64,000 bases of DNA from Epiperipatus broadwayi (lineage: Eukaryota > Onychophora > Udeonychophora > Euonychophora > Peripatidae), in NCBI GenBank assembly GCA_028023455.1, contig JAQFVV010006203.1, positions 8,090,821 to 8,154,820 of the forward strand. Direction: 5' to 3'. This document shows, piece by piece, positions 1 to 12,057 of the stretch. Every line of letters starts with the position of its first letter. Position 1 is the first letter of the stretch. A model generated the notes under the pieces. That model was not told the DNA's origin, ran no database searches, and worked only from the letters and a program-made list of their open reading frames with translations. Both the position numbers and the translations under genes were made by a program.

Positions 1-246
1 AATAATCTTAATATATATCAATTTCAATTACATGATTGTAGTAAATAGAAGATTAAATGCAGATGATCCTACAAATTCTGTAATTTGTTGATAAAAAATA
101 TAGTTTGATTAACCATTGAAATTTCAAAGAACCAAGGATGTATATGAAGGTAATGTATTTGAATATAAAAAATAAAGCAACTTTATATATTTAAAATTAA
201 ACTATCATAAATAACTTACATTACAATAGTTTATATATATATATAT

Positions 247-1619
247 TGTAACGTTTTAGTAGATTCTGGTAAGCCTTCTTTTACTCACTGTAAATTTAGT
301 TAAAGTTAATCAAGCTATGATTACAGAAGATATAAATATTTTGTTCATATTTCTATAAAACATAGCTATATTTCCTCATTAACTGGCCTACCAATTATTT
401 CGACTTACGCTAACATTGGAATCAGTTTTTATTTAATTTTATAAGGGTGCCAGGATTAATGTAAGAATCAGCTGAAATCCGTCTCACATCGCACATGATA
501 AATTAAAAAGAAAATCAGTTAAATGGACGAGCATAACTTTATTTATTTTTTTAGAATATTATTCCTGGAGCTTAATAACTATTGACCAAGGTAAATCATC
601 CATTTAAGCATAAACCCATTTAAGTTTTAATAAACTAAAATAAATAACTAAAATTAATAACGTACAGATAAAAATGATATTAAAGGTAAATACTTTATTA
701 TACAATTAAAATACTTAAAGATAAATTATTATTACTAATTAGAAAGGATATGCATGCTAATCCAGGTAATCACTTTACATTTCTTTCTGTTCTTTCTTTA
801 TAAAAAACAATCCATGGATCAAAATGTCTCATAAATCAGGGAATGTCTCTATAGGGGTTATATTATAAGCTTATAAATAGTTCATTAGTCACAATCAGGT
901 TATAAATAGAGTAACTTACCAGTAAGTTTGTGTAAATTCATGGGATCCTGATGTCATTAAAATTTAATTGATCTTTGCTGCCAGCATCTGACTCATTCCA
1001 TAGCTGGTGCAAGAAGCTTGATTGCGATAGTCTCTTCATTGCAAAAGACTGTGCTCACAGGGCTTCATTTCAATTCTTGCATGACGGCTTCATTCAGCAA
1101 GTGAGTAGTGTCCCTATGCAGATGCATTTCACTGCACAGGTCACCCACAGGTCACCCTTGGTGAAAAACTCCAACTCTAAAAACACATAACCAGAAGATA
1201 AATGAAAAGACCTAGATTGAAGTTGTCCTCTTCTTTTTATACCTCAATCCAGTTTTTGACACTTCTGTGCATGTTATTATTATTATGACACTTAGATTTA
1301 TAATCTTGTACATTCTTTATTAGCTTTAGGTAACAAAGTCTTTTTTTGACATAATTCCACCATCTTTAATTAGCTTCAAAAATTGTTTTATTGATTGTAA
1401 TCTTTTACTTTGAAATTCCTTTCCAATTTTAATTACAGATAAATAATTTGAAACAAAAAGAATCAACTCTCATTGTACGTTTAAAAAAAAAAATTACACA
1501 AACTAGAAAAAAAATTTAAAATGCTTTAATTTAAAAGATTTTAAAATTTACTTTTTTTTAACCTCTTAAATATTCTCCAAATGTCAATATATTTGTACCA
1601 TCTATTTGTAGACGGTACA
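247..1619 (-). repeat. Probable solo LTR, minus strand, bounded by TA runs
   Basis: The block begins TGTAACG on the plus strand directly after (TA)n at 231-246 and ends GGTACA directly before another (TA)n. Read on the minus strand it starts TGTACC, carries a terminal palindrome (TGTACC...GGTACA), has a TATA-box-like TATAAAA near 1237-1243 and ends CA. These are LTR hallmarks shared with the proven LTR at 20742. A less AT-rich patch at about 955-1190 has no recognisable coding content. No partner LTR or internal region is seen. Minus orientation and solo-LTR status are inferred. Confidence 0.45.
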
Positions 1620-1630
1620 ATATATATATA

Positions 1631-3262
1631 TATGAAAAACAAAAACAAGTTATAATCAAGTAACTTGCTATCACTTGTATTTATGATCAATAGATGGCAT
1701 TTTACCAAAACCACTGAACAAGTTTATTTGTTTACATAAATGTCAAAAGAGTCAGAATTCACTATCCCTTTCATTTGTGCCATCTTCAGATCAGCTGATT
1801 TCAAGCTAATTTGCCATCATTGAAGGATAGGGCTAGAAACTAGATCTAAACACTGACTCCAAGTGTTTATGCAACAAGTTCCTATCAGTTTGCAAGCATA
1901 AATTTTTCAGACACGTAATGTCTTCAAACCCAGCCCAACAAGCCAGATAGCTACATGAGTCTGATATCAGTTCTGTTTCACCATTAGTCAAAGCCTCTGC
2001 AATATATATCATTGCAAAAACCTTTAAAGATACATTTATGAAAAACAAAAACAAGTTATAACCACGTAACTTGCTATCACTTGTATTTATAATTAATAGA
2101 TGGCCTTTTACCAAAACCACCAAACAAGCATATATTTGTTTACATAAACATCAAAAGAGTCAGAATTCACTATCTCTTTTGTTTGCTCCACCTTCAGATC
2201 AGCTGATTTCAAGCTAATTTGCTATCATCAGTGAAGGATAGGGCTAGAAACTAGATCTAAACACTGACTTCAAGTGTTTATGCAATAAGTTCCTATCAGT
2301 TTGCAAGCATGAATTTTTCAGACACATAATGTCTTCAAACCCAGTCTAACAAGTCATATAGCTATATGGGTCTGATATCAGTTCAGTTTCACCACATAGT
2401 CAAAGCCTCTGCAATATATATCATTGCAAAAACCTTTAAAGGTACATTTATGAAAAAAAAACAAGTTATAATCATGTAACTTGCTATTGCTTGTATTTAT
2501 GATCAATAGATGTCATTTTACCAAAACCACGGAACAAGCATATATTTGTTTACATAAACATCAAAAAAGCCAGAATTCACTATCTCTTTCATTTGCTCCA
2601 CCTTCAGATCAGCTGATTTCAAGCTAATTTGCTATCATCAGTGAAGGATAAATGCTTGGAGTCAGTGTTTAGATCTAGTTTCTAGCCCTATCCTTCACTG
2701 ATGATAGCAAATTAGCTTGAAATCAGCTGATCTGAAGGTGGAGCAAACAAAAGAAATAGTGAATTCTGACTCTTTTGACATTTATGTAAACAAATATTCG
2801 CTTGTTCGGTGGTTTTGGTAAAACACCATCTATTGATCATAAATACAAGCGATAGCAAATTACATGATTATAACTTGTTTTTCATAAATGTACCTTTAAA
2901 GGTTTTTGCAATGATATATATTGCAGAGGCTTTGACTATGTGGTGAAACTGAACTAATATCAGACTCATGTAGCTATCTGGCTTGTTAGGCTGGGTTTGA
3001 AGACATTACGTGTCTGAAAAATTCATGCCTGCAAACTGATAGGAACTTGTTGCATAAACACCTGAAGTCAGTGTTTAGATCTAGTTTCTAGCCCTATCCT
3101 TCACTGATGATAGCAAATTAGCTTGAAATCAGCTGATCTGAAGGTAGAGCAAACGAAAGAGATAGTGAATTCTGACTCTTTTGACGTTTATGTAAACAAA
3201 TATACGCTTATTCGGTGGTTTTGGTAAAACACATCTTGATCATAATATATATATATATCATT
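1631..3262. repeat. Inverted array of a ~410-bp repeat unit
   Basis: About two and a half direct copies (starts near 1631, 2037 and 2449; spacing 406 and 412 bp) are followed, from about 2656, by reverse-complement copies running to about 3246. The turn lies at about 2650-2660. Each unit holds the segments ATCAGCTGATTTCAAGCTAA and CTAGATCTAAACACTGACT in order. Both outer ends run into (TA)n. There is no coding signal; short open frames inside it are incidental. A further copy lies at 53833-54275. Confidence 0.9.
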
Positions 3263-4689
3263 ACTACCTAGCTAAAAGTGGTTATAGAAAAGATAGACAT
3301 TTTTAAAAGCATAATTGACAGCATCAATTAAAATTTAAGCAGAAATGAACATAAAATTCATTAAAAACAATATGTCTATTACCAATAGGCCATTTAAGAA
3401 TATTTCTCTATTTTATTCCTACTATTCCCATTTGGGCTTTAATAGACAATGTAAACACATTTGATAATTGCAATAAAGCATCTAATAAAGATGCATACCA
3501 AAAATATAACCTATAATTTTAAATACATTCATTATTTTAAATATAATTAAAACTTCTATTGCACCACACCTATTTGAAATACATGAATACCTTTATTTAA
3601 AAAAGATAATACTTTCAAGATGCATTTCTGGAAGAACCATCACTCTTTGTTTCTCCAAATCATAACCTCTCACCCTTATTTTTATAATTTGTTCAATATT
3701 TACTAAAGAGTGCTGGTTCACTCAAAATGCATTTTAGAAGCATTTTTGCTTTACTAATGACTTATTCATATATTTCAAGTACTGGAAACATGTAGTTGTG
3801 TTTAATAAAAATAGATATATTAATTTTTAAATAAGTTTAAAGTTTATATTAGAGCAAAAATAAAATAATATCTAAAATTAATAGTATGATTAGTAATCAA
3901 TAGTAATATATTTCTCAAAAATAGACGATATTAAAAGTTTGAGTGGAAGAAATTTGACAATTGTAGATCAAGTTATATATTTTATATATTTAAACGTTTT
4001 AAACTTTTAAATGATAAAAAATAATAACTCATCCATATTAAGATAAAAAGCATTAAAAAGATCAAGGCAGAGCAAATACCTTTGAAATATGTTCTAACAG
4101 AAAGAATAGTATATTATTCATCATGATGTTGAATTTTAAAGATTTTAGAGTAATCTTGTTTTCATGTTTTTATTAATTTAATTTTTACATCAAATAAATA
4201 ACTAGATAGTATTCTACTATACAGTTAACTAAGTTAGCTATTTATCTGCTATCAACAGTTTGCTTTGAACATTTTTAGTTATTTGAAAAGCGTTTTCAAG
4301 TTCGAATATAGTTGTAATACTCATTATAAAATTCATAACAATATCAATCTTTTATTCTTTTATAATCCTTTATTTATGCTCCTGATCTTTTTTATAATTA
4401 TTGGCTAACTTTTATATTTTAAACATATGATTTCGTACATTGAAAACTTGCTAATGATCCTTGTAAAAGTTGCCCTAAGTGAAGATGTCTAACTGGCCAA
4501 GTCCACATTGAAATTCTTTTGCGTATATTTCACAATTATATGTTTGAAATATAAGAATGAGCAATTACCTAAAATAAGTGTAAGTTTAAGTAGAAATAAG
4601 CTAAAATGTTAAAGACGAAGTTTATCATACTCTCATATAAAATAAAAATGAAAAGTGATTAAAATTTAAAATCTACACTTAAAGTCTAA
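3263..4689. other. AT-rich sequence with no recognised feature
   Basis: No coding, RNA or repeat signal that I can support; low-complexity A/T-rich sequence only. Confidence 0.6.
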
Positions 4690-5218
4690 TATAGTAATTG
4701 TCTGAAGGTTTGTAATGATGGTATATTATAAGATGTGATATGATGGACATTTATGATTTTGAATGTATAGAAAAAATTTAAACTTTATTTAAACTTCTCA
4801 AATACAAACAACTTGTTAGTAATAACACACAAATAGACAATACAGGTTAGTAATTAACAACGTTTCGAGTAGTATTATTCTTCACTCTTCTTCAGGTGTT
4901 GCTGGCCTATATGCACAGTGACAATGACAGAATAGTTCAGTTGGTAGAGCGTTTGCCTTAAGTTCAATATACAAGAATCTAAAGGTGCGAGTTCAACTTC
5001 TAAGCGAATATTGTCACTATGCATATAGGCCAGCAACACCTGAAGAAGAATGGAGAATAATACTACTCGAAACGTTGTGTAATTACTAACCTATATTGTC
5101 TATTTGTGTGTTATTACTAACAAGTTGTTTGTATTTGGGAAGTTTAACATTTTTCTATACATTCAACATTTACACATAAATGATGGAAATAGTCCAACAT
5201 ATCACATCTTATAGTATA
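4690..5218. repeat. Foldback element with a tRNA-like core
   Basis: Two long inverted arms (about 4698-4925 and 5009-5218) share reverse-complement segments such as CTTCTTCAGGTGTTGCTGGC and AACGTTTCGAGTAGTATTAT. They enclose a loop of roughly 80 bp that reads like a tRNA. The same family recurs at 31603-32195 and, as a left half, at 33421-33735. It is probably a non-autonomous mobile element; the transposition mechanism is unknown. Confidence 0.85.
4928..5002 (+). other. tRNA-derived sequence in the foldback loop
   Basis: The loop shows an A-box-like GTTCAGTTGGTAGAGCG and a B-box-like GAGTTCAACTT about 50 bp further on, the layout of an internal RNA polymerase III promoter. The anticodon region is disturbed and the acceptor stem does not pair well, so this is tRNA-derived repeat sequence and not a functional tRNA gene. 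Confidence 0.5.
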
Positions 5219-5339
5219 GTAAATACTAATTAAAATTTATCATGTATTTATTGAAAGATAATTGGACGTTAACAATTACTAATCTCTTAGTCAGATTATT
5301 AATATAAATGGAAAGAATGGATAAATTAATCATAGAATT

Positions 5340-5765
5340 AAACTTGGATGGTAAAAGAAAATATGTCTATGTGTTTAAAAAGGAAGAGTTTTAATACACG
5401 TGTGTCTGAAATTTGGATATTTAATAGAAGAATACAGAGATTTCAAAGTATTCAGTAAAGTATGGAAAATATTATGTTAGGAATAATACGAAGAAACAGA
5501 AGACAAAATACATGGAGGAGAGAACAAACAGGTGTTATTGACATTAAGAGACTGAAGTGGAATTGGGTTAAAATTGAAATGTTAAACTAGATTCCAAGAG
5601 ATTGTAAAAGACCTAGAAAAAAATCACATATGAGATGGATGGATTAAATAAGGAAGTATGCTGGACTGACATGGAAAAAAGGTTAGAGATCAGTGACACT
5701 GCATTACACTTGGAGAGAACTTTATCCTGCAGTGTATCAATAATTTGAAAATTATGATGGTGGTG
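5340..5765 (+). pseudogene. C-terminal fragment of a LINE-type reverse transcriptase ORF
   Basis: Conceptual translation, with frame changes and stops, gives the pattern RRNRRQNTWRREQTGVIDI, then LKWNW, then RPRKKSHMRWMD, then IRKYAGLTWKK. This arginine/tryptophan-rich tail is typical of RTE/Jockey-like non-LTR retrotransposons in invertebrates. The catalytic part of the reverse transcriptase is absent, as in a 5'-truncated insertion. A second tail of the same kind lies on the minus strand at 38800-38900. Confidence 0.6.
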
Positions 5766-5897
5766 ATGAATTGTCATGATTTAATGCTTGATAAAAAAAC
5801 TCACAAAGTAAATTAGAATAATATATCTTAGTTTTTGATTTGTTTCTATTTATTATATAGTAAATATAAATAGATATGATCATTAATATATATATAT

Positions 5898-7540
5898 TGT
5901 ACTGGGTTCGATCTGCAGAAGATCTTACTTACACTGCAAAGATTTTGGCTGGTTTCAAACTTCTTTATAAGCATTTATAATCTTATGTAATTATAAATGT
6001 TACGTGAACAAACCGGCACGTTCGAGCAAAGTGGGAAATATTATTGATAGCTTTAACTATCAACAATACCTACGATCATCTCGTGGCCCACCTCGGCTGC
6101 TAGATTCAAACACCTACCATCCAAACACTTTATTTGTTTTGGAGTAAACCCCGGGCACCAGCTAGTCTAAGAAAACGTATTCGGACAGTAGGCTCATAAT
6201 TCAGTGCTTGAAACATTTCCTTTAACTAGCTCAGCCTATTTTTTTAATCATTAACAAAATATTATTAATTAGTGGTGAAAAGAATTAATAAAACAATTGA
6301 TGAAAAGATTGGTAAAAAGAATTGACCGACAAATAAAGTTTAAGTTTTAAAGACCATTTATTTTAATTAACACTTACTAATTTTAAACATTTTATAAATC
6401 TAATATAACACACGCACATTTTGAATTAACACACTATAATATATATCTTATGAGAAAGCATAAATAATATTTGACATTTATATAATCATACAGCATTCAC
6501 AAACACGCACATCAATAGTTCATTTTATGCATGCTTATAGAGTTCAAATTACTTGACTCTGGAGGTTTTATGAATTAATGCGATGGCTACTATAAAAATA
6601 AGAATATGAAATATTATTACCTAGGATTTTGATTGTGGATGTAGAACTTTGTTTTCTTTGGTTACTGCTTTAGGTGAGAATATTTCCAGCCAGCTGGGAC
6701 GTTTCCTTGAGGAGTTTCATTATTATTCACTTTTATTATTATTGGAGATAATTAGATATTGACGGAGATTCTTTGAGCTGTTACACAGACATTATTTAAG
6801 ATTGGGTATATTGTCTGTTTTCATCGGACTTCATGCTGGAGAGACATATGTTTCCTGTGGGTTTTTAACACTGCTTTTCTGACTGATACATAATAAACTG
6901 ACCTCTGATACAATTAACTAAATTGATTGTCCTCACAGCCTGTCCAATAAAAAAATTGGCTATTTATATCTATGAGGTGTTGTCCTTTTAATATCCCCGG
7001 GCAATATGTGTTTTCAAAATTCCTTTAGTAACTAATCCTTTTTAATCTTGTTGTTGGGTATTTTAATTAGCAGCCATGTTTTTTTTTTTTTTTATATTTT
7101 TAATTAGTAGCCACCGTTGTGTTTTTAAATATATTTCATTTTAATATTTATTTTCATGTGTTTTTCAATATGATTTTCATTTAGTTCATTGCAACATTTA
7201 TTTTTAACATTTAATACACATATACTTATTACATTCGCATGCACATATATAATTTTATTCTAAAATCAGAACTAGTTTTAAGATTACTTTTCTTTAATTT
7301 AAATAAAAGAGACTTATATTTTTAAACTTTTTAAATTATATTTCAACTAATAATAATAAACTCTTTACTTCTTTTTTATAAAACTTTTAGTTTAACTTTT
7401 CTAACCAAGACTCCCCTCCCCTCTTTTAATTAATTATTTTCTAACTTTTATTTCAAACTCTTTTACGAAAGATTTTTATTTTTAATAATTTTTTTAGACA
7501 AAATTATTTTATATACATGTGCCAATTCGGCCTTGGCACA
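5898..7540 (-). repeat. Solo LTR, minus strand, inserted in TA repeat
   Basis: Left end TGTACTGGG follows (TA)n and right end TTGGCACA precedes ATATATAT, so both termini are TG...CA within one TA target. Read on the minus strand it begins TGTGCC with a palindrome (GTGCCAA...TTGGCAC) and carries TATAAATAGC near 6958-6971. It also contains the block GCTGGTGCCC then GGGGTTTACTCC near 6140-6165, related to the LTR at 20742 (GCTGGTGCC) and to 53640-53720 (GGTGCCTGGGGTTTACTCC). The length (about 1.64 kb) matches that LTR. No internal region flanks it. Confidence 0.62.
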
Positions 7541-7549
7541 ATATATATG

Positions 7550-7660
7550 CATACATTAGGTATTGAGTGGCAATACTGTATGGAGAGTTTTGCCTGTTTT
7601 AATAACAGTTATTAGCAAGCATAAGAAATGGTGATCATGTGATGCTTAAATGTTATATAT
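7550..7660 (+). repeat. Dispersed repeat copy
   Basis: Contains TACTGTATGGAGAGTTTTGC and, further on, TCATGTGATG. Both recur in the same order at 42600-42720. Family unknown; no coding potential. Confidence 0.55.
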
Positions 7661-8161
7661 GTGACATCTGACTTGATTTTTTTGTAAACATATAAATGTA
7701 TATACATCTCTTATGATGACAAAATAAAAACAATCTATACAAAGACAAAACAAATAAATTGTATCCAGAAAATAGTTATAAACCATGTAAAATTTAAAAA
7801 AATTGAATAAAAAATGCCTATTATCTTTTTAAATTTTAACAAGATTATAAACATTCTTGGTAAAGATTTTACATGTTTTGTTTGAGTTGAATGTTTTAAT
7901 TATGCTTCGTTGTGATTGATAAGTTGTTAAAAAACATAGTGACATATTGAACATTTAATACTTAATGTGAAATAAACTTTTTTTAAAATTTACATTACTC
8001 AGCTAGAATATTTCCTGGAATCACTATACTAAACTGAGTAGGGCTAAGATTTACACACATTTGAGTTTTGTTATTGATTTTATATTTATGAGATAATTTA
8101 ATATTCTGCAAGAGTTTATATGCTTTTAGTATGCATTTACTTATTTGTACACTATATTTAC

Positions 8162-8437
8162 CTGATACTACTTCGGAAGGTGATTCTGAGTCTTCAGTTG
8201 GGGATGGAACTTCTTCAGGTGGAGATGGAACATCTTCAGGTGGGGATGGAACTTCTTCAGGTGGGGATGGAACTTCTTCAGGTGGAGATGGAACTTCTTC
8301 AGGTGGGGATGGAACTTCTTCAGGTGGAGATGGAATGTCTTCAGGTGGGGATGGAACTTCTTCAGGTGGAGATGGAATTTCTTCAGGAACTTCTTCAATT
8401 GGTTCAGAAATTTCTGATGGGTCTTCTTCTATTGGTT
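8162..8437 (-). CDS. Exon 3: acidic proline-rich repeat linker of a secreted chitin-binding protein
   Basis: A 276-bp exon (92 codons) between an acceptor (pyrimidine/A-rich tract ending TTTATTAG) and a donor (ATCAG|GTAAATA). It enters and leaves in phase 1. Coding starts in EPIEEDPSEIS and then holds nine copies of a seven-residue repeat of the form [IV]PSPPE[ED], ending in SPSEVVSG. There are no cysteines, and the composition (Pro, Glu, Ser, Val) fits an extended extracellular spacer. Exon 2 ends GACACA|G and this exon opens AA CCA, so the join makes a GAA codon and extends an acidic run (DDTEPIEED), which supports contiguity. The 21-bp DNA repeat could vary in copy number between individuals. 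Open frames across this block on the plus strand (SGGDGT repeats) are shadows. No terminal exon was identified further left, so the gene probably leaves the window. Confidence 0.83.
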
Positions 8438-8793
8438 CTAATAAAATAAAATAAAAATTAATACAATGAATACTTTTCCTTTTAAAAAAGGTTTTTTCAG
8501 AGGTAACAAATTTTAAAAATATTCCTGGTACTAAAATAAATTTTAATGAAAGTGTAGAAAAGAAAGTTGGTAAATAGTTTAAAAGCAGAAGTAAAACATT
8601 TGTATCAGGAGCTTTGATTTTCATGTTTTAATAACTATTGAAGCTGGATTGTTTGTGGAAAAAAGAAACAACACAGATTAATTAATAACTTTATTGAAAA
8701 AACATATGTAAAAATGATACAATTGTAAATCAAAAATAATGGTTATCCATGTTGCTCAGCAACCAGATGGTCTGATGTGCTCACTGGTGTTGT

Positions 8794-9667
8794 TTAATCC
8801 AGCTTAATCAGGCTCCATGTGTTGTCAAGTAAAAATCCGGATGAGATGATTCTGTCCTTATGGCAATATTTCTTCAGCTTCAAAATGAATGTGTCTTCAG
8901 GCTTGGAATGAGGAATGGTAAACTTGTTGCGACATCTGGCCATCCAGGTGGCATAAGGATAAAGGTCAAGAGTCTTGAGGTGACATAATCCCTGGACAGG
9001 AAGCAGCTCTTGATATTTAATATTTTGTTCAGGGAAATGTGGCAGTTGGGAGTAATGAATGTTCTGATTTTTTTCATATGCTGGGCAATCATTTATTATG
9101 TGATTAAATGTTTCAGAGGTTCTGTGGCAGTTGTGACACATAGGATCTATGTTCTTAAAGAATCTCCTGTAGTGCAGGAACCAGTTTGTCTGTAGTGAAT
9201 TCAGGTTGATTTTCACAAGAAAGTCCAGGAACCTTGGCTCCAGCTTGAGATTCCTGAAAAACTTGGTGACCACCCGATCCACTGAGGTAAGGAATGGTAG
9301 AGTTTTGAGTGGGGAATAACAGGTCATGAGCATCCCAAATAGAGATTTTTTGTCTGAATACTAGTGTTGAGTGGCCATTGTGAGTGAGAAGGTAGCCAAG
9401 TATCTGATTTAGCCAGCTTATCTTCGAAGGTGGAGGTCTGTCTGATGGAATGACTGATTGTTCCGTTACAATCTGGGGAAATTTCTTTTGGAGGATGTGG
9501 ATCAGAGAGTGGCACTTTTGGTAATATATTGAAAACATTGCATGCAATGACATACTATTATTTTTCTTATGTTGCTGCATGTATTCAATTTCTATGGCTG
9601 CTGTTTTACCATTCCATAAAAGCCATGCACAGATTCGGTTGATTTTGGTGTTGAAAGTCTTGGTCAC
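8794..9667 (-). pseudogene. C-terminal region of the LINE ORF with CCHC zinc knuckle
   Basis: Overlapping minus-strand frames (9155-9667, then 8794-9333) continue the LINE polypeptide. The region includes a helical stretch (NRICAWLLWNGKTAAIEI) and a zinc-knuckle C-x2-C-x8-H-x4-C in MCHNCHRTSETFNHIINDCP, characteristic of the C-terminus of non-LTR retrotransposon ORF2. At least one frameshift separates the two parts. Confidence 0.75.
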
Positions 9668-9705
9668 ATTTATGATGGGTAGATAGTCTAATCTTTGCCA
9701 TTACC

Positions 9706-9785
9706 TTGATATTGAGGAGAGAGATTTTCCCTTGCAGCGATAAATACTGTGAGGAGAGAGATTTTCCCTTGCAGTGATAAATAGA
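9706..9785. repeat. Short tandem duplication inside the LINE
   Basis: The segment GAGAGAGATTTTCCCTTGCA occurs twice, about 36 bp apart, each followed by GATAAATA. The duplication lies between the two LINE ORF blocks and is probably one of the lesions in this copy. Confidence 0.75.
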
Positions 9786-9819
9786 CCTTGGCAAGGTTTT
9801 AACTGTGTTGGTGGCAGCT

Positions 9820-10797
9820 TCAGTGAAGGAATTTTGTATTTGTATTGACATGGCTTGTGGCAACTTGTATATGGAACCCCAAAAATCTTTGGGGGTCTGC
9901 TGAGAAAGGCAATGAGATCTTCTTGCCGGTGTTGATTTTCCAGGCCAATGACTTGTTAAGGTTGAAGGAAAGTTTGGAGTATTCAGAAAATTTTTTGATT
10001 ATTTGGATGAGGGGTTTTAGATATTTTTGGGATGGTAGGGTGACAAGTACATCCATGTAGGTGAACACTTTACAGTGTCTCTTCAGCTGGAGTATATAGA
10101 TTCCTGGAAGTATGGCCTCAATCTGTTTAAAAAGGGGGTTTAAATAGAGGATGAATAGGTGGCCACTAAGTGGAGATCCTTGGGGTATGGATCTTGAAGA
10201 AATAAAACCATCTGTAAAGAAAAAAACATTCAGGGAAATGTGGACCAATCTGTTATTTAGTAGATTGTCCAATATCTGAATGATTTGAGTAGGAATGTCT
10301 AGTGCTGAGAGGCAATTGAGCAGGATGTTGACATCTACTGAATCAAATGCCTCAGAGATGTCCAGATGAATGGCAATGGGTTTGTATAGATTCTTGGATC
10401 TGATATGATCACAGATAATTTTTACCTCCCCGATCGCAGAGAGTGTAGATGAGCCCTTCTTTGCAAATTGCAACTGGGATATGTTGTGCAGAATAACATC
10501 TTGTATTTTCTCCTTGATCACTCCTTCAATGATCTTAAAAAGAATTGGTGTCATGGAGATTGGCCTTATGCTAGACAGAGCAGATGGGTCCCAGTTTTTC
10601 TTAAGGATGGGGACCATCACTATGGGATAAAGTTTAGGGATAGTTCCTTTGCTGCATGCAAGATGGTTAATTAGTTTTAAAACTATGGGAGCCATGAAAT
10701 TCTCAAGGTGCATAAACATGAACTTGGGGATGCTGTGTAGTCCTGGATGGACATTGGGAGGCAGAGCAGCCAAGCTGTTTTTGATATTAATTTCCAA
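9820..10797 (-). pseudogene. Reverse transcriptase domain of the LINE
   Basis: An open frame of about 325 codons with RT motifs in order: IRPISMTPILFKIIEG (finger), HLDISEAFDSVD (motif A with the first catalytic Asp), SIPQGSPLSG (motif B), then TYMDVLV where [YF]xDD is expected, followed by KLSFNLNKS and RFLGFHI (motifs D and E). The second catalytic aspartate is missing, as if one GAT codon had been lost, so the enzyme should be inactive. There is no endonuclease domain upstream. The first Met is only the first ATG in the surviving frame. The family assignment is firm; activity is unlikely. Confidence 0.87.
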
Positions 10798-10870
10798 ATT
10801 AGATGCTCATATGCATATTTGGTGGCTGATTTCAATACTTAAATTGGGAACCTTAATTCAACAAGTGTAA

Positions 10871-12057
10871 TGGAAAACTATACTTCAAATTTTTATTTTT
10901 ATAAAAATAGTAATGGTGGTAAAAGTGTTGTAAAAGGCCTGTAACACTTGTTATAAAAGGTAAAATAAAACGCCCATCAATATTAAAGCATAAATTATTT
11001 ACTTGCATAATAAAGTAATTCAATTTGAATATAATATAACATTAGGTATGTTTGGAAAAATTGAATATTTATGAAAAAATTGCATTTTATAAAATATTTT
11101 TTTAAAAATTTAATATATGAATAATTTTAAAACAGAAGTGGTGGTAAATAATACCTTGAAATGTCTATCATAACATCTTATTAGTAACCACATCTGCACC
11201 ATTCTCTAACACCACATAATACTTTCACACAAATTTTTATCAATTTAAAAATATACTTAACATTTAATTATAAAATTAATTTTAATATTAGTAATGATAT
11301 TTAATTATTAACAATAAAGTTAATTTGAATAAAGTTATTGTTTTCTGTCATTTTATTAATGAATCTTAATATATTTTGGCATTTCCCACTCAAGTTCTCA
11401 TAATGTATTTTCTTTTCTTTTTTCTATTTTCAAAATATTCATGCATAATTGACACATAATCACATTTTTTAAAGTCTCAAAATGAAGATAATCAGCAGCT
11501 ATTAGCATCTGACTATACTCATATCATGTTATAAGCTCACTAAAATAGTTCACCTTCTAGTAATTTGCAATTATGACAGCACAAATAACATTACACCTGC
11601 TCGTAATACAGAGAAATGTCAATACTTATTTATAAATATGCAAAATGTAAATACATTACAAGAAATTTTTTCCTCCCAACAAATAAATAACAATGTTCAC
11701 AGATCATGTGAATATGGAAAACAGCCTATAAATATATAGAGGCCTACCAAAAATGAAGTTGCAGCTTTTCTAGTATATTGCTCAAACATAGATTTGTGGT
11801 TAGAAATGATTTTGCATCAAGATTTTTACCCGATAATGAAAAGGTTAAAAAATGTCATATTGAATGATACAATAGATAAAAGGTTTCTAAGTTACTTGTT
11901 TCAATGGATTAGAATTCTGTGGGAACATACATATAAATGTTAGTAACATGTTTATAGATTCTCTTTATATTGTATTTATTATTATTAAAATAAAAGAAAG
12001 CATTCCAACTTATAGATATAAACTACACAAACTAATTATCAACACATAAACATCAAA
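10871..12057. other. Intron 2 sequence with no recognised feature
   Basis: AT-rich, with no coding, RNA or clear repeat signal. Confidence 0.5.

Larger units (their letters stand above)
8640..10870 (-). mobile_element. Degenerate non-LTR retrotransposon inserted in intron 2
   Basis: Minus-strand copy with reverse transcriptase upstream (9820-10797) and a CCHC-bearing C-terminus downstream (8794-9667), split by frameshifts near 9830, 9640 and 9320. An AATAAA lies near its 3' end at about 8690, and the 3' end is only about 200 bp from exon 3. The endonuclease and 5' part are missing, consistent with 5' truncation. The clade is not resolved; the C-terminal zinc knuckle occurs in I, Jockey, R1 and L1/Tx1 types. 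Confidence 0.85.

Noticed and set aside
975-1190. 71-codon plus-strand frame in a less AT-rich patch
   Set aside because: No domain or family resemblance, no splice context, and it sits inside a probable LTR.
1833-2123. 96-codon minus-strand frame
   Set aside because: Falls inside the 410-bp inverted array and is not kept open in the other copies.
1-8161. Additional CBM14 exons or a terminal exon of the chitin-binding gene
   Set aside because: I looked for the six-cysteine pattern and for phase-1 acceptors on the minus strand and found none that I could defend, so the gene is left open at the left edge.
8120-8454. Plus-strand frames with SGGDGT or GMELLQVE repeats and a minus-strand HLHLKKFHP frame
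   Set aside because: They are shadows of the 21-bp repeat in exon 3. Only the PSPPEE frame has splice sites in matching phase and a sensible upstream partner.
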